DNA of 64,000 nucleotides, from contig CANQFC010000001.1 in NCBI GenBank assembly GCA_947598155.1, positions 248,001 through 312,000 of the forward strand, written 5' to 3'. The notes under the pieces were generated by a model that had not been told where the DNA came from, did not search any database, and saw nothing but the letters and a program-made list of their open reading frames with translations. Origin of the DNA: an uncultured Clostridia bacterium. GTDB lineage: Bacteria > Bacillota > Clostridia > Oscillospirales > Acutalibacteraceae. Numbering within the stretch: position 1 is the stretch's first letter; every line of letters begins with the position of its first letter. The position numbers were made by a program, and so were the translations under genes. Shown here one piece after another: positions 7,309 through 18,200 of the stretch.

Positions 7309-9724
7309 TTGATTCTCCGCTTTCGACTAAGTTTAAGGAATATCTGACGGTTTCCATGGCGTCTTTAGCGTAAAAATGCGCGCCGATGCTGTCCGCGTAC
7401 TCCTGCGTCAGCACTGCCCCGCCGACAATAACTTTTACGTCCGGCGCTTTTTCCCGAAGTAAACGAATGGTGTCTGCCATAGCGGGCACCGTTGTTGTCA
7501 TTAAAGCGCTTAACCCCACAAGCTTTGTCTTTGTGCGAAGGACTTCGTCGACAATTTTTTCAGGCGGAACGTCCTTGCCTAAATCGTAGACTTCAAAACC
7601 GTAATTTTCCATAATCAGCTTAACTATATTTTTGCCTATGTCGTGAATATCCCCTTTAACTGTTGCAAGGACAAATTTACCTTTACTGACTGTGTTTGAG
7701 GGATTCTCTTTGATTTTAAGTTTAATTTTTTCAAAAGCCGATGACGCGGCCTCGGCGCTCATAAGCAACTGAGGCAGATATGTAGTTTTGTTCTCAAAGC
7801 TTTTGCCGACAATGTCAAGAGCGGGTATTATCTGAGAATTTACAATGTCAAGAGGCTCGGCTTTTTCCAGAAGTAGCTCCGTAATCGCCGACGCTTTTTC
7901 CTTTAAGCCTTTGACTATTGCTCTTTGCAGTTCGCTTTCCGCGCAGGGCGCGGCGTCTTCGGCGGGAGCGCTTTTCACTGCGTCAAACTGCGGCCGCGCA
8001 TATTTTTCAATGTTTTCAATAAAATCGGCGCAGTTGCGGTCAAGCCCTTTAAGCGCTTTGAATGAGTAATAGCTTTTCATCATCTCGTTTGAATCGGGGT
8101 TCATAATAGCGGCGGAAAGTCCGTTTTCAAGAGCGAGCGTGAAAAAAGCGCCGTTTAAAATATCCCTGTGCGGAAGTCCGAAAGAAACGTTTGAAACTCC
8201 AAGCAGAGTATGGCATTTTAACTCGTTCTTTATTATATTTAATGTTTCAAGGGCTGTGCAGGCTGATTTATTGTCTGCGCTGACCGTCATTGCAAGCGAG
8301 TCAAAAATCAGGTCTTTTTTGCTTATTCCGTATGCCTTTGCGGTATTTATAATTTTTTTCGCAATTTCAACTCTTTTTTCAGCCGTTTCGGGAATCCCAT
8401 TTTCATCAAGAGTTAAGCAGACAACCAAACCGCCGTATTTTTTTACAAGCGGAAAAATTGCTCTCATACTTTCTTCTTTGCCGTTGACGGAATTTATCAT
8501 TGGCTTTCCGTTGTAGCGGCGCAGGGTCGCCTCCATAGCCTGTACGTCTGAGGTGTCGATTTGCAGGGGCAGGTCAATAATAGCCTGAAGTTCAAAACAA
8601 ACTCTTTGAAGTGTTTCCTTCTCGTCAATTTCGGGAAGTCCCACATTTACGTCAAGAATATGAACGCCCTTTTCCTGTTGCTTTAAACCCTCGTTCAAAA
8701 CGTAGTCAATATCGTTGTTTCTAAGCGCCTCTTTAAACATTTTTTTGCCCGTAGGGTTAATTCGTTCTCCTATAAGCACGGGCGAATCTTTAAATTCAAC
8801 GGCATGGGTGTAAGAGCTTACCATAGTTATATTTTTATCAGAGATTTGTTTAGGCGAAATGTTCTTTACCTTTTGAACCGTTGCCGAAATGTATTCCGGG
8901 TCGGTGCCGCAGCAACCGCCGAAAATTCGTATTCCGTCGTTCACATATTTCATCATTATATTTGAAAATTCATTTGGTTTTACATCGTAAACCGTTTGTC
9001 CGTCAACCGATTTGGGCAGTCCGGCGTTGGGCTTTAAAATAACGGGAAGGGAAGAGTATTTAAGATATTCTTTCACAACGCCCGCAAGCTGAGCAGGGCC
9101 GAGCGAGCAGTTCGCGCCGACGGCGTCAACGCCCAAACCTTCCAGCATTGCGACCATAGCGGCAGGGGTTGCGCCCGTCATAAGCTTGCCGTCCTCGCCG
9201 TAAGCGTTTGAAACGAATATCGGTAAATCGGCGTATGTCTTTGATGCCAAAACTGCCGCTTTTGTGTCAAGAGAATCGTTCATCGTTTCAATGAAAATAA
9301 GGTCTGCGCCGTATTTTGCGCCGATTTTGACCGTTTTTGCGTAACATTCAACGGCCTCTTCAAAATCAAAATCGCCGTAAGGCTTTAACAGCCTGCCGAG
9401 AGGGCCTATGTCAAGCGCAATGAATTTCGGCTGCGCCCCTGCGGAAAGCTCCCGCGCTTTTTTGGCGTTTTCAACGGCGCTTTTTATAATATCCTCAAGT
9501 TCAGAGCCGTTAAATTTCAGGCAGTTTGCGCCGAATGTGTTCGTGTTAATTACGTTGGAACCTGCGTCAAAGTACCGCCTGTGAATGTCAATGATTTGCT
9601 CGGGATGCGTAATATTTCGTCTTTCGGGGAGTTCGCCGGGCATAAGCCCGTTTTTTTGGAGAATTGTGCCCATACCTCCGTCAAGACAGACTAAATTGTT
9701 CTTCATATAATCCAAAACGGTCAT
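7301..9724 (-). CDS. metH: Cobalamin-dependent methionine synthase, lacking the activation domain
   Basis: 807 residues from ATG 9724, which overlaps the preceding gene's TGA as ATGA. The N-terminal homocysteine-binding barrel shows the zinc cysteines in GANCSL and GGCCGTD. A pterin-binding (methyltetrahydrofolate) barrel follows, with GERINPTG. A helical cap and B12-binding Rossmann domain come next, with KGDIHDIGKNIVK, whose His is the lower axial cobalt ligand. The protein stops after the B12 domain. The reductive activation domain of the ~1200-residue E. coli enzyme is absent and is supplied by the next gene upstream. It transfers methyl from 5-methyl-THF to homocysteine, giving methionine, in the cytoplasm. 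Confidence 0.95.
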   Translation of the reverse strand: MTVLDYMKNNLVCLDGGMGTILQKNGLMPGELPERRNITHPEQIIDIHRRYFDAGSNVINTNTFGANCLKFNGSELEDIIKSAVENAKKARELSAGAQPKFIALDIGPLGRLLKPYGDFDFEEAVECYAKTVKIGAKYGADLIFIETMNDSLDTKAAVLASKTYADLPIFVSNAYGEDGKLMTGATPAAMVAMLEGLGVDAVGANCSLGPAQLAGVVKEYLKYSSLPVILKPNAGLPKSVDGQTVYDVKPNEFSNIMMKYVNDGIRIFGGCCGTDPEYISATVQKVKNISPKQISDKNITMVSSYTHAVEFKDSPVLIGERINPTGKKMFKEALRNNDIDYVLNEGLKQQEKGVHILDVNVGLPEIDEKETLQRVCFELQAIIDLPLQIDTSDVQAMEATLRRYNGKPMINSVNGKEESMRAIFPLVKKYGGLVVCLTLDENGIPETAEKRVEIAKKIINTAKAYGISKKDLIFDSLAMTVSADNKSACTALETLNIIKNELKCHTLLGVSNVSFGLPHRDILNGAFFTLALENGLSAAIMNPDSNEMMKSYYSFKALKGLDRNCADFIENIEKYARPQFDAVKSAPAEDAAPCAESELQRAIVKGLKEKASAITELLLEKAEPLDIVNSQIIPALDIVGKSFENKTTYLPQLLMSAEAASSAFEKIKLKIKENPSNTVSKGKFVLATVKGDIHDIGKNIVKLIMENYGFEVYDLGKDVPPEKIVDEVLRTKTKLVGLSALMTTTVPAMADTIRLLREKAPDVKVIVGGAVLTQEYADSIGAHFYAKDAMETVRYSLNLVESGESNE

Positions 9725-10425
9725 AATATTTCCTGCTTTCTGAAACCGCAATTTTTATTTGCGCATTCGCTGCATTTGTTCTCAAACTCTTTATCGCATA
9801 TTTCGCTTTTAATTCCCATAATCGCCGTAACCGATTTTGACGGCGACATTAAAAGACTGCCGTTTAGTGAAACGCCTATTTTCCTGTTACAGTCAAGCAA
9901 ACCGAATATTTCTCTTTGAGTTTCAAGCGGAAAATCGCCGTATCCGGGTGAAAATCTTCTTGTAACGGAAAGTCCTTCGCCGTCAAGGAGGCTTTTTGCG
10001 TCTTCGCAAAACTTATCGCAAAGGCTTTCTATACGCTCTGCGCCGTATGCGTTTGCCAAAAGGGCTTTTAAAGGCGAAATTTTTTGCTGTTTCGCAATGT
10101 AACGGTCAGTTTCCAATCCGACGGTCGCGGAAAAAACGATTATCTCAGAGCAGTTTTTCAGCAAGCGGGAAAGAGACTGCGAATGAGAGCCAAACGGCAG
10201 AGAAGGTGCGCCGTTTTCCCAAGCAACCGTCATTCGCCTGTAACAAACCGCATATAAAAAAATTCCCTTTGTTTCTTTTTTGACCTCTTCAAAGGCGTTT
10301 TTTAATTCTCGGCTGATTTCATTCTGTTTGCCGAGAAAGCCCGAATACCGCCAAATCTCGCTTTCGTTTACAGGCGGTATTTCGCTTTCGCGGTATTTTT
10401 TTATAAAAACCGTATTTTCGTCCAT
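9721..10425 (-). CDS. Stand-alone MetH activation-domain protein
   Basis: 234 residues from ATG 10425, eight bases after GGAG; a GTG nine bases further upstream is less likely. RRFSPGYGDFPLETQ matches the RxxPGYxxxP S-adenosylmethionine-binding motif of the methionine synthase activation domain. Near the C-terminus, four cysteines (CDKEFENKCSECANKNCGF) could bind metal. It should reductively remethylate the oxidised cob(II)alamin of MetH using SAM. Its stop overlaps the metH start (ATGA), so the two halves of a classical MetH are translationally coupled as separate proteins. Clostridia commonly have this split arrangement. Confidence 0.88.
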   Translation of the reverse strand: MDENTVFIKKYRESEIPPVNESEIWRYSGFLGKQNEISRELKNAFEEVKKETKGIFLYAVCYRRMTVAWENGAPSLPFGSHSQSLSRLLKNCSEIIVFSATVGLETDRYIAKQQKISPLKALLANAYGAERIESLCDKFCEDAKSLLDGEGLSVTRRFSPGYGDFPLETQREIFGLLDCNRKIGVSLNGSLLMSPSKSVTAIMGIKSEICDKEFENKCSECANKNCGFRKQEIL

Positions 10426-10430
10426 TAAAA

Positions 10431-11318
10431 TCACTCCGAAAAGCTGTTCCCCAAAATAGCGGAAAGATTTTGCATAATTCCCTTTGCTATATCGGGCTTG
10501 TTCATAGAGTAAACGTGTACATTGGTAATTCCGTTTGCGTAAAGGTCGATAATTTGGTCTGTGGCATAGGCGACGCCCGCTTGTTTCATAGCCTCGGGAC
10601 TTGTCCCGAATTTATCGACAACGGCTTTAAACCGCTGAGGCATAAAGGCGCCTGAAAGCTTTATGGCCCTGTCAACCTGATTTGCATTTGTAATCGGCAT
10701 AATTCCCGGAATCACGGGAACCGTAATTCCAGCCTCTCTTATTTTATAAAGAAAATTATAGAAAAGGTTGTTGTCAAACACCATTTGAGTAGTGAGAAAA
10801 TCGGCGCCGGCGTCTACCTTTTCTTTGAGATATTTTATGTCCTCTCTTTGGTTGGGGCTTTCGGGGTGTACCTCGGGATAACATGCGGCGCCTATGCAGA
10901 AATCGCCGTTTTCGCAAAGCTCGCGAATCAAATCTACGGCGTAGCGGTAATCCCAGTATTTTTTATCGGAATTTTGAAGCTCCGGCGTAAGGTCGCCGCG
11001 AAGAGCCATAACGTTTGTAATACCGGCGTTTTTCATATCGTCTATCCGTTTTTTGACAATGGCTTTGCTTGAGGAAATGCAGGTCAAATGCGCCAGCGTA
11101 GGAACGCCGTATTTTTCTTGAATGTTTTGAGCTACTGACAGCGTGTAATCGCTTGTTCCGCCACCCGCGCCGTATGTAACGCTCATAAACGCGGGGCTCA
11201 TAGCGGCAATTTTTTCGGTTGCGGTTTTGACGCTCTCAAACGATGTTTCTTTTTTGGGAGGAAAAACCTCAAATGAAAGCGACATAGAACTTTTATTTAA
11301 AATTTCAGTGATTAGCAT
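10431..11318 (-). CDS. metF: 5,10-methylenetetrahydrofolate reductase
   Basis: 295 residues, normal bacterial MetF length. ATG 11318 is preceded by AGGGAATGAG. Family signatures include LSFEVFPPK near the N-terminus, MSVTYGAGG, LTCISSSK, ALRGD and TTQMVFDN in the FAD-binding TIM barrel. It reduces methylene-THF to methyl-THF, the methyl donor for MetH. It is the first gene of the operon metF - activation protein - metH - YczE-like protein, whose start codons sit 6 bp or less from, or overlap, the preceding stop. Confidence 0.95.
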   Translation of the reverse strand: MLITEILNKSSMSLSFEVFPPKKETSFESVKTATEKIAAMSPAFMSVTYGAGGGTSDYTLSVAQNIQEKYGVPTLAHLTCISSSKAIVKKRIDDMKNAGITNVMALRGDLTPELQNSDKKYWDYRYAVDLIRELCENGDFCIGAACYPEVHPESPNQREDIKYLKEKVDAGADFLTTQMVFDNNLFYNFLYKIREAGITVPVIPGIMPITNANQVDRAIKLSGAFMPQRFKAVVDKFGTSPEAMKQAGVAYATDQIIDLYANGITNVHVYSMNKPDIAKGIMQNLSAILGNSFSE

Positions 11319-11349
11319 ATTCTCATTCCCTTATGAAAACTGTCATAAA

Positions 11350-11378
11350 ATTATATCATTCATTAAAATTACTTTCAA
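11350..11378 (-). promoter_or_regulatory. Sigma-A promoter of the metF operon
   Basis: On the minus strand TTGAAA is followed by exactly 17 bases and TATAAT, ending about 32 bp before the metF start codon. I saw no SAM, cobalamin or T-box leader in the short spacer. Confidence 0.75.
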
Positions 11379-11448
11379 TATTATTTATTTAATATTCAAT
11401 AAAAAAGTAGAAAAAATAAAAAATATATGATACAATTATCAAAAATAC

Positions 11449-11472
11449 GACGGGGCAAGCCCCTTATTGAAA
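11449..11472 (+). repeat. Dispersed element, right-end copy
   Basis: GACGGGGCAAGCCCCTTATT followed by GAAA. It is the right-end module of the window-wide repeat, ending 12 bp before the flavin reductase start. GGGGC/GCCCC could form a small hairpin in the 5' leader. Confidence 0.65.
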
Positions 11473-11484
11473 GGTAGTGGAAAA

Positions 11485-12102
11485 ATGGATAATAAAGCAT
11501 TATTTAATTTGTCTTACGGAGTTTTTGTGCTGTCATCGAAAAGCGGTGAAAAAATAAACGCCTGCATAACAAATACATGTATGCAGGTGGCGAATGACCC
11601 CGTCAGAATAGCCATATCTGTTATCAATACAAATCTGACTTGCGATTACATTAAGGAAAGCTCGGTATTTTCATTAAGCGTTTTGGATAAAACGTGTATT
11701 TATGATACCATTAAGCATTTCGGTATGCAGTCGGGCAGAGACGTAAATAAATTTGAAGGCGTGAAAATGCCTTTGGATATAAACGGAGTGCCGTATATGG
11801 CTTGGAGCGCCTGCTCGGTTATAAGCGCAAAGGTTACCGAAAGCATAGATCTCGGCACGCATACTCTGTTTATCGCTCAGGTTACCGATATGCGCGTTTT
11901 AAGCGATGAAGAGCCGCTGACTTATGCGGATTATCACAAGAATATAAAGCCAAAGCCCACAAAAACGGATGTTAACAAAAAGATAATCGGCTGGAAATGC
12001 AAAATCTGCGGATTTGTATATGAAGGCGAAAATCTGCCCGAGGATTATATCTGCCCGCTTTGCGGCCACGGAGCGGATGATTTTGAACCGATTTACGGGT
12101 AA
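11485..12102 (+). CDS. Flavin reductase-rubredoxin fusion protein
   Basis: 205 residues from ATG 11485 behind GGTAGTGG. Residues 1-155 form a flavin reductase-like FMN-binding split barrel (FNLSYGVFVLSS, NACITNTCMQVANDPVRI, THTLFIAQV). The last ~40 residues are a rubredoxin with both iron knuckles, CKICGFVYEG and CPLCGHG. This matches the high-molecular-weight rubredoxin layout found in anaerobes, where it passes electrons from NAD(P)H to oxygen- or peroxide-reducing partners. A detoxification role is inferred from family. It stands alone between two minus-strand units. Confidence 0.88.
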   Translation: MDNKALFNLSYGVFVLSSKSGEKINACITNTCMQVANDPVRIAISVINTNLTCDYIKESSVFSLSVLDKTCIYDTIKHFGMQSGRDVNKFEGVKMPLDINGVPYMAWSACSVISAKVTESIDLGTHTLFIAQVTDMRVLSDEEPLTYADYHKNIKPKPTKTDVNKKIIGWKCKICGFVYEGENLPEDYICPLCGHGADDFEPIYG

Positions 12103-12111
12103 CAGGGATTT

Positions 12112-14334
12112 TTACGGTAAAAACGGCTCTTGCAGTTCCAAATCACCGTCCGCCAGCGAATTTTTGACGGCACAGCGTTTTATTTCGGAACCGTGTTTAA
12201 AATAAATAGGCGTAGTTTTAAGGTCGACAGGTTTTTCTATCCAAATACCTGTCGATTCTGTTATTTCGTTTGTAAAGAAATCTCTCCAAACGCCTTTCGG
12301 AAGGTAAACATTTCTGACCGTACTTTTTGAAAGGGGCTTTAAAACAGGCGCTACGAGTATATTGTCTCCGAACATATACTCGTTGTCAATATTATAAACG
12401 TTTCGGTCATCGGGATATTCAAGATACAGCGCCCTCATCATCGGGAGCCCTGTCTTTGTGCATTTTTCCGCTTGCTCGTATATGTAAGGTATTAAAGAAT
12501 ATCTGAGCTTGTCGTAATATCTGAATATTTCGCACGCCTCTTTAGAAAACGCCCACGGTTCACGGTGGGTGGTATCGCCTGCGCCGTGGCACCTTGCGTG
12601 GGAGGAAAACATACCCATTTGCGCCCAGCGCACATAAAGCTCGTCGTCGGGCATACCCAAAAATCCGCCTATATCGTGTGAAAAGAACGGTATTCCGCTT
12701 ATGCCCATTGACAACGCGCCCCTGAGCGTTGCGGCAAGCGCTTCAAAGCTGCACTGGCTGTCGCCGCCCCAATGAATCGGATAACGCTGACTGCCCGCAG
12801 TGCCGCTCCTTGCCCAAACAAGGTTTTCGCCGCTCGCCTCCTTTGAGGCGTTAAAGACCGTGTGATTATAAACGAGCGAATATAAATTGTGAAAATGACG
12901 GCCGTCAATAGAATGGTAGAACGCCTCTTCCGGGATTCCCTCGCCAAAATCGGTTTTAATCGCCGCGGCGCCCATTTTTATCAAACCGTAAATTTTATCG
13001 CCATACCATTTTCTTGCGTCGGGATTTGAAAAGTCGATGATAACGTCGTTTGTCCAACTTCCCTTGCATTCTTTGGGCATCTGATACGGATTTCCGTCTT
13101 TATCCTTCGCAAGATAGCCGTTTTGCACGGCCTCCGAATAATGGGTGTTGCCCTCGTTCGGAGGTATAAAATTGTACTGCCAAAGGGAAGTACGAAATCC
13201 CTGTTCTCTTAGTTTCTTAATATTTTGCTCGGGATTCGGAAAACGCTCCTGCGAAAATTTTAAATCGCAGTCCCAATCTTTTTTGAACCACGCCGTATCA
13301 AGGTGGATAACGTCGCAGGGAATGTCATATTTCCGCAGTTTCTCCGCGACGTCAAAAACGGTATCCCAAGAAGTGTAGCTGTTTCTGCTCATCCAGAGGC
13401 CAAAGCTCCAAAGGGGAGGCAGGGGAGCGAATCCCGTAAGACAGCAATAGGATTTGATAATCTCCTTTGGCGTATCGCCTTGAATTACGAAATATTCCAT
13501 TTGATTGTCAGCGACAGAAAATTGAATAGAGGAGCAATCCTCGGTGGCAATGTCCCAGCTTGTTCGGGCGCCGCTGTTTAAAAACAGGCCGTAACCCTTA
13601 GTTGAGATGTAAAACGGAATATTGACATAGGTTCTTCTGCTAACTGTGCCGACTGCGTCTTTATTGTGAAAATCTACCGTTCGCCCGTTTCTTATAAGGC
13701 TGTCAAAGCGCTCGCCGAGCCCATAAATTATTTCGTCGCTTTCAAGCTCCAAAGCCTCAAAGGCACAGTATTCGCCGCCGCGAGTGCCTATTGCCATATC
13801 GCAGGAGTCGGGCGTTCGGAAATTGTTTTTTCGCTGTGAATAATATTCCCCGCCGTTTTTGACGAAAGATGAAATCTTGGCGGTGCGCTTTTCAATATGT
13901 ATCTCGATTTTCTTCGTCTTAATTATGATAAAATCGCCGCTTAAATCGACCTTAAAATCAACCTTCTGAGGCTCGGCAATTAACATTCTCGCCTCTTTCG
14001 GAATACCTTTAAAGGGGTTTTCGGGGTATTTTTTATCGGAAAATAAGACTTTAAAAACGGTATCGCTCCAGAGCTGTATATGAAGGTATAATCGCTTTAT
14101 TTCCGCATCGCACGGTTTTAGCAAATAAATCTGTGTTTCGTGCGTGTAGGAAAGAACGGCCTTTTGCGCGGCCGCCGAAAATGTCAGAATGACGCCTGAA
14201 TCGGTTTCCTCTGCAAAAATTATTTCACTCGGTCTGTTTAGAACCGCGTTGTATTTGTTTATATCGCCTTCATTCCCAAAGGCGCTTTCTTCAGCTTTAA
14301 ACTGCGGAAATTCCGCGTCGTTCGGTATGTTCAT
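12112..14334 (-). CDS. Alpha-xylosidase, glycoside hydrolase family 31
   Basis: 740 residues from ATG 14334, six bases after GAGGTG; the in-frame GTG nine bases upstream overlaps that site. The GH31 nucleophile aspartate is about residue 462 in IKTDFGEGIP. The acid/base aspartate is about residue 525 in HWGGDSQ. The long N-terminal beta-sandwich (~1-270) precedes the barrel, and GLWMSRNSYTSWDTV resembles YicI-type xylosidases. It has no signal peptide, so it acts inside the cell, removing alpha-xylosyl residues from xyloglucan-type oligosaccharides. An alpha-glucosidase activity cannot be excluded. The divergent AraC regulator is the likely controller. Confidence 0.9.
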   Translation of the reverse strand: MNIPNDAEFPQFKAEESAFGNEGDINKYNAVLNRPSEIIFAEETDSGVILTFSAAAQKAVLSYTHETQIYLLKPCDAEIKRLYLHIQLWSDTVFKVLFSDKKYPENPFKGIPKEARMLIAEPQKVDFKVDLSGDFIIIKTKKIEIHIEKRTAKISSFVKNGGEYYSQRKNNFRTPDSCDMAIGTRGGEYCAFEALELESDEIIYGLGERFDSLIRNGRTVDFHNKDAVGTVSRRTYVNIPFYISTKGYGLFLNSGARTSWDIATEDCSSIQFSVADNQMEYFVIQGDTPKEIIKSYCCLTGFAPLPPLWSFGLWMSRNSYTSWDTVFDVAEKLRKYDIPCDVIHLDTAWFKKDWDCDLKFSQERFPNPEQNIKKLREQGFRTSLWQYNFIPPNEGNTHYSEAVQNGYLAKDKDGNPYQMPKECKGSWTNDVIIDFSNPDARKWYGDKIYGLIKMGAAAIKTDFGEGIPEEAFYHSIDGRHFHNLYSLVYNHTVFNASKEASGENLVWARSGTAGSQRYPIHWGGDSQCSFEALAATLRGALSMGISGIPFFSHDIGGFLGMPDDELYVRWAQMGMFSSHARCHGAGDTTHREPWAFSKEACEIFRYYDKLRYSLIPYIYEQAEKCTKTGLPMMRALYLEYPDDRNVYNIDNEYMFGDNILVAPVLKPLSKSTVRNVYLPKGVWRDFFTNEITESTGIWIEKPVDLKTTPIYFKHGSEIKRCAVKNSLADGDLELQEPFLP

Positions 14335-14453
14335 ATTGTTCACCTCGAGTATTATTTTAATATATTTACTTGAATAAACAAGAAATATATTATAGAATAT
14401 TAGCTGAAAGTTAAGGTTAGTATATCTGTAAATGACAATGCTTGAGGTGCGGT

Positions 14454-15203
14454 ATGTATTTTGAGGCTAAAAACAGCAAATTTAACCATTATGCGGACAT
14501 AACGATAGATAACATAGTTTGTGTTCCTCACTGCCATACAAGTTATGAAATCCTTTTTGCCGTTAAAGGTAAAATTCGCGCGAACATCGGCGGAACCGAC
14601 TATACAGTTTCTGAAAACAATGCCGTTATGATTTTTCCGATGCAAATTCATTCATATTTGTCTTTAGAGGACAGCCGCGCTGAAATTTCAATTTTCTCAA
14701 AAGATTATATAGCTGATTTTTACGCCGAAACAAATGATAAAGCCCCAATCAACCCGGTTTTTCCGTTTAATATAGCGGACGAGCGGGTTTTACTGCGGTC
14801 AAACAGCAGGTATGAAATAAAGTCTATACTGTATAAATACTGCGCGGTTATAACAAATAACGGGCTGGAGTTATCGCCTAAAAAGAACGAGGATTTACTG
14901 ACAAAGATAGTTTTGTTTACTCAGAAAAATTTTAAAAACAACATCACTCTTAAAAAAATGGCAAACGAGCTTGGGTACAGTTATAATTATTTATCGTCAT
15001 ATTTTAAAGCGCACTTTGCCTGCGGATTTTCTGCATACGTAAATAAACTGCGGCTTGAAGAAAGCGTATATATGCTGAAAAGGACTGACAGAACAATAAC
15101 CGATATTGCGTATTCCTCGGGCTTTACAAGCGTAAGGCGTTTTAACGACGTTTTTAAAAACGAGTATAATTTGTCTCCGACAGAGTACAGAAACGGCAAA
15201 TAA
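14454..15203 (+). CDS. AraC-family transcriptional regulator
   Basis: 249 residues from ATG 14454, five bases after GAGGTG. An N-terminal cupin-like ligand pocket (PHCHTSYEILFAVKGKI, ENNAVMIFP) precedes a C-terminal double helix-turn-helix (LKKMANELGYSYNYLSSYFK and ITDIAYSSGFTSVRRFNDVF). It is divergent from the alpha-xylosidase with a 119 bp shared spacer, so activation of that gene by a xylose-containing sugar is the obvious inference. It ends before a strong terminator. Confidence 0.9.
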   Translation: MYFEAKNSKFNHYADITIDNIVCVPHCHTSYEILFAVKGKIRANIGGTDYTVSENNAVMIFPMQIHSYLSLEDSRAEISIFSKDYIADFYAETNDKAPINPVFPFNIADERVLLRSNSRYEIKSILYKYCAVITNNGLELSPKKNEDLLTKIVLFTQKNFKNNITLKKMANELGYSYNYLSSYFKAHFACGFSAYVNKLRLEESVYMLKRTDRTITDIAYSSGFTSVRRFNDVFKNEYNLSPTEYRNGK

Positions 15204-15238
15204 TTTTTTTGTTACAGGCATATGCGGTTAATGAATCA

Positions 15239-15275
15239 AAAACGCCTCTCACAGTCTTTGAGAGGCGTTTTATTT
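15239..15275. terminator. Bidirectional terminator between the AraC gene and carB
   Basis: A perfect 13 bp stem AAAACGCCTCTCA / TGAGAGGCGTTTT with a seven-base loop. A-rich and T-rich flanks on both strands serve both converging genes. Confidence 0.88.
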
Positions 15276-15288
15276 TGTTCCCGTTACT

Positions 15289-18200
15289 TTATTTCGCGTC
15301 AATAGCGGAGATTCCGAGCGTTACCTCCTCAAGCACATCAAGAAGCATTCTAACTGTGTCAAGAGAGGTGAGCATTGTAATGTTATTTTGCGCGGCGCAC
15401 TGCCGAATGGCAATACCGTCTCCGTAATGCTTGCCTGAAAGAATGGCGCGGGTGTTGATTACATAGCTGACGTAACCCGCGCGGATAGATTCGAGAACCT
15501 CGTCGCTTCCCTCGCTGGGCTTGCGGCGGATACGCGTCCTGATTCCGTGGGATTTCAAAAATTCTCCTGTCAGAGTTGTGGCCTCAATGTTGAACCCCAT
15601 ATTGTAGAAACGGCGGATAAGCGGAAGAGTTTCCTCCTTGTCCTCATCGGCAACGCTGACGACAACTGTGCCGTAATTGCGCAGGGTAAGCCCCGACGCC
15701 ATCATAGCCTTATAAGCCGCTCTGTGCAGTTTCTTATCGTATCCGATAGCCTCTCCGGTGGATTTCATTTCGGGCGAGAGATAAGCGTCCATACCACGAA
15801 GTTTAGAGAAAGAAAACGCAGGAGCTTTTACATAAAAGCGTTCCCTTTCTTTCGGGTAAATATCAAATATTCCCTGCTCCGAGAGAGATACTCCGAGGTT
15901 GCAAAGTGTTGCAATATCCGCAAGGCTGTAACCCGTTGCCTTTGAAAGGAACGGAACCGTTCTTGATGAACGCGGGTTTACCTCGATAATATAGACGTTT
16001 TCGTTTTCGTCAACAATAAACTGAATGTTAAAAAGGCCGATTATGCCAATGCCAAGCCCCAATTTTTCGGTATAGTCAAGAATTGTTTCTTTAACATTGT
16101 CCGAAAGGCTGTAAGACGGATAGACGCTGATAGAGTCGCCCGAGTGAACGCCCGTTCTCTCAACAAGCTCCATAATTCCGGGAACGAATACGCGCTTGCC
16201 GTCGCAAATCGCGTCTACCTCAACTTCTTTTCCTCGGATATATTTATCAACCAAGACGGGTCTGTCCTCATCTATTTCCACGGCGGTTTTAAGGTATTCG
16301 CGAAGAGAGTTCTCGGTAGCTACAATCTGCATCGCCCTGCCGCCAAGCACAAAGCTGGGGCGGACAAGCACGGGAAAACCAATCTCGTTTGCGGCTTTAA
16401 TGCCCTCCTCAATGCTTGTTACAGCCTGACCTTTCGGCTGAGGAATGCCAAGGGAAATCAACAGCTTTTCAAATGAGTCGCGGTTTTCGGCCCGCTCTAT
16501 GGCGTCACAGTCTGTGCCGATTATTTTAACGCCGCGTTCGAAAAGAGGCTCTGCAAGGTTAATGGCCGTTTGGCCGCCCAGAGTCGCAATAACGCCTTCG
16601 GGCTTTTCAAGCTCAATGATGTTCATAACGTCCTCTGTGCAAAGCGGCTCAAAGTACAGCTTGTCGGAGCAGGTATAGTCTGTTGATACCGTTTCAGGGT
16701 TGTTGTTTATTATAATAGCCTCATATCCCGAAGATTTAATAGTTTTTACCGCGTGAACGGTGGAATAGTCAAATTCTACGCCCTGACCTATGCGGATAGG
16801 CCCTGAGCCCAACACAATGACTTTCTTTTTGTCCGATACCTTTGATTCGTTTTCCTCTTCGTAGGTGGAATAAAAATACGGAATATAGCTTTCAAATTCG
16901 GAGGCGCAGGTGTCAATCATTTTGTAGACGGGAAGAATGCCGTTTTCTTTGCGGAGCTCAAATACCCGCGTTTCCGGCATATTCCAGAACAGAGATATTG
17001 CTTTATCCGAAAAGCCCATTTTTTTTGCGGAACGAAGAATCTCAATATCGCCGATGTTTTCTTTGATTTCTTTTTCTTTTTCCACAATGTTTCTAAGCTT
17101 TCGGATAAAGAAACGGTCAATGGCGCAAGCCTCTGTGATGCTGTCAACGTCAGTACCGAGGCGTAAAAGCTCGGCGATGGCATAAATGCGGTCGTCCGTG
17201 CCTATTTTAATGTATTTTAATAAATCTTCCTTTTTCATACCGTCAAATTTTCGGTTGTGCAAATGGCAAAGCCCTATTTCAAGAGACCGCACTGCTTTTA
17301 AAAGGCTTTCTTCAACCGTTCTGCCGATGCTCATAACCTCGCCTGTGGCTTTCATCTGCGTGGAAAGAGAGTTGTTGGCGTCCGCGAATTTGTCAAAAGG
17401 AAAACGCGGCATTTTTGTTACCACATAGTCAAGAGTCGGTTCAAATGAGGCGGGGGTGTTGGCAATACGGATTTCGTCAAGCGTCATACCCACCCCTATT
17501 TTTGCGGATACCCTGGCTATCGGGTATCCGCTCGCCTTGGAGGCAAGCGCTGATGAACGTGAAACTCTCGGGTTTACTTCAATAAGATAGTACTGAAAAG
17601 AGTTGGGGTCAAGGGCAAACTGCACGTTACAGCCGCCTTCAATTTTCAGCGCGCGAATGATTTTAAGCGCGCTGTCACGCAACATATGGTATTCTTTGTT
17701 CGTAAGCGTCTGCGATGGGCAAACCACTATTGAATCGCCCGTGTGAATGCCGACAGGGTCAACATTTTCCATATTACAAATTGTGATAGCGGTATCATTG
17801 CTGTCGCGTATAACTTCGTATTCGATTTCTTTGTAGCCCTTGACGCTCTTTTCAATAAGCACTTGCCTAACCGGCGAAAGCGAGATAGCGTTTTTCATAA
17901 GGGGTAAAAATTCCTCTTCGTTGTCGGCAAAGCCGCCGCCGGTTCCGCCAAGCGTAAACGCGGGTCGGAGAACAACGGGGTATCCGATTTTTCTCGCGAC
18001 TGCCAAGCCCTCCTCAACAGAGCTTGCAATGTCAGAGGGCAGAACGGGCTCGCCGAGCTCTTCGCAGAGCTCCTTAAACAGCTCGCGGTCCTCCGCGCGC
18101 TCAATGGAACTGCTTTTCGTTCCGAGGAGCTCAACGCGGCATTCAGCAAGAACACCTTTCTTTTCAAGCTGCATAGCAAGGTTAAGCCCGGTTTGGCCGC

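Noticed and set aside
11319-11484. Possible SAM or cobalamin riboswitch before metF
   Set aside because: The promoter leaves only about 25-30 bases of leader, and none of the conserved riboswitch cores is present.
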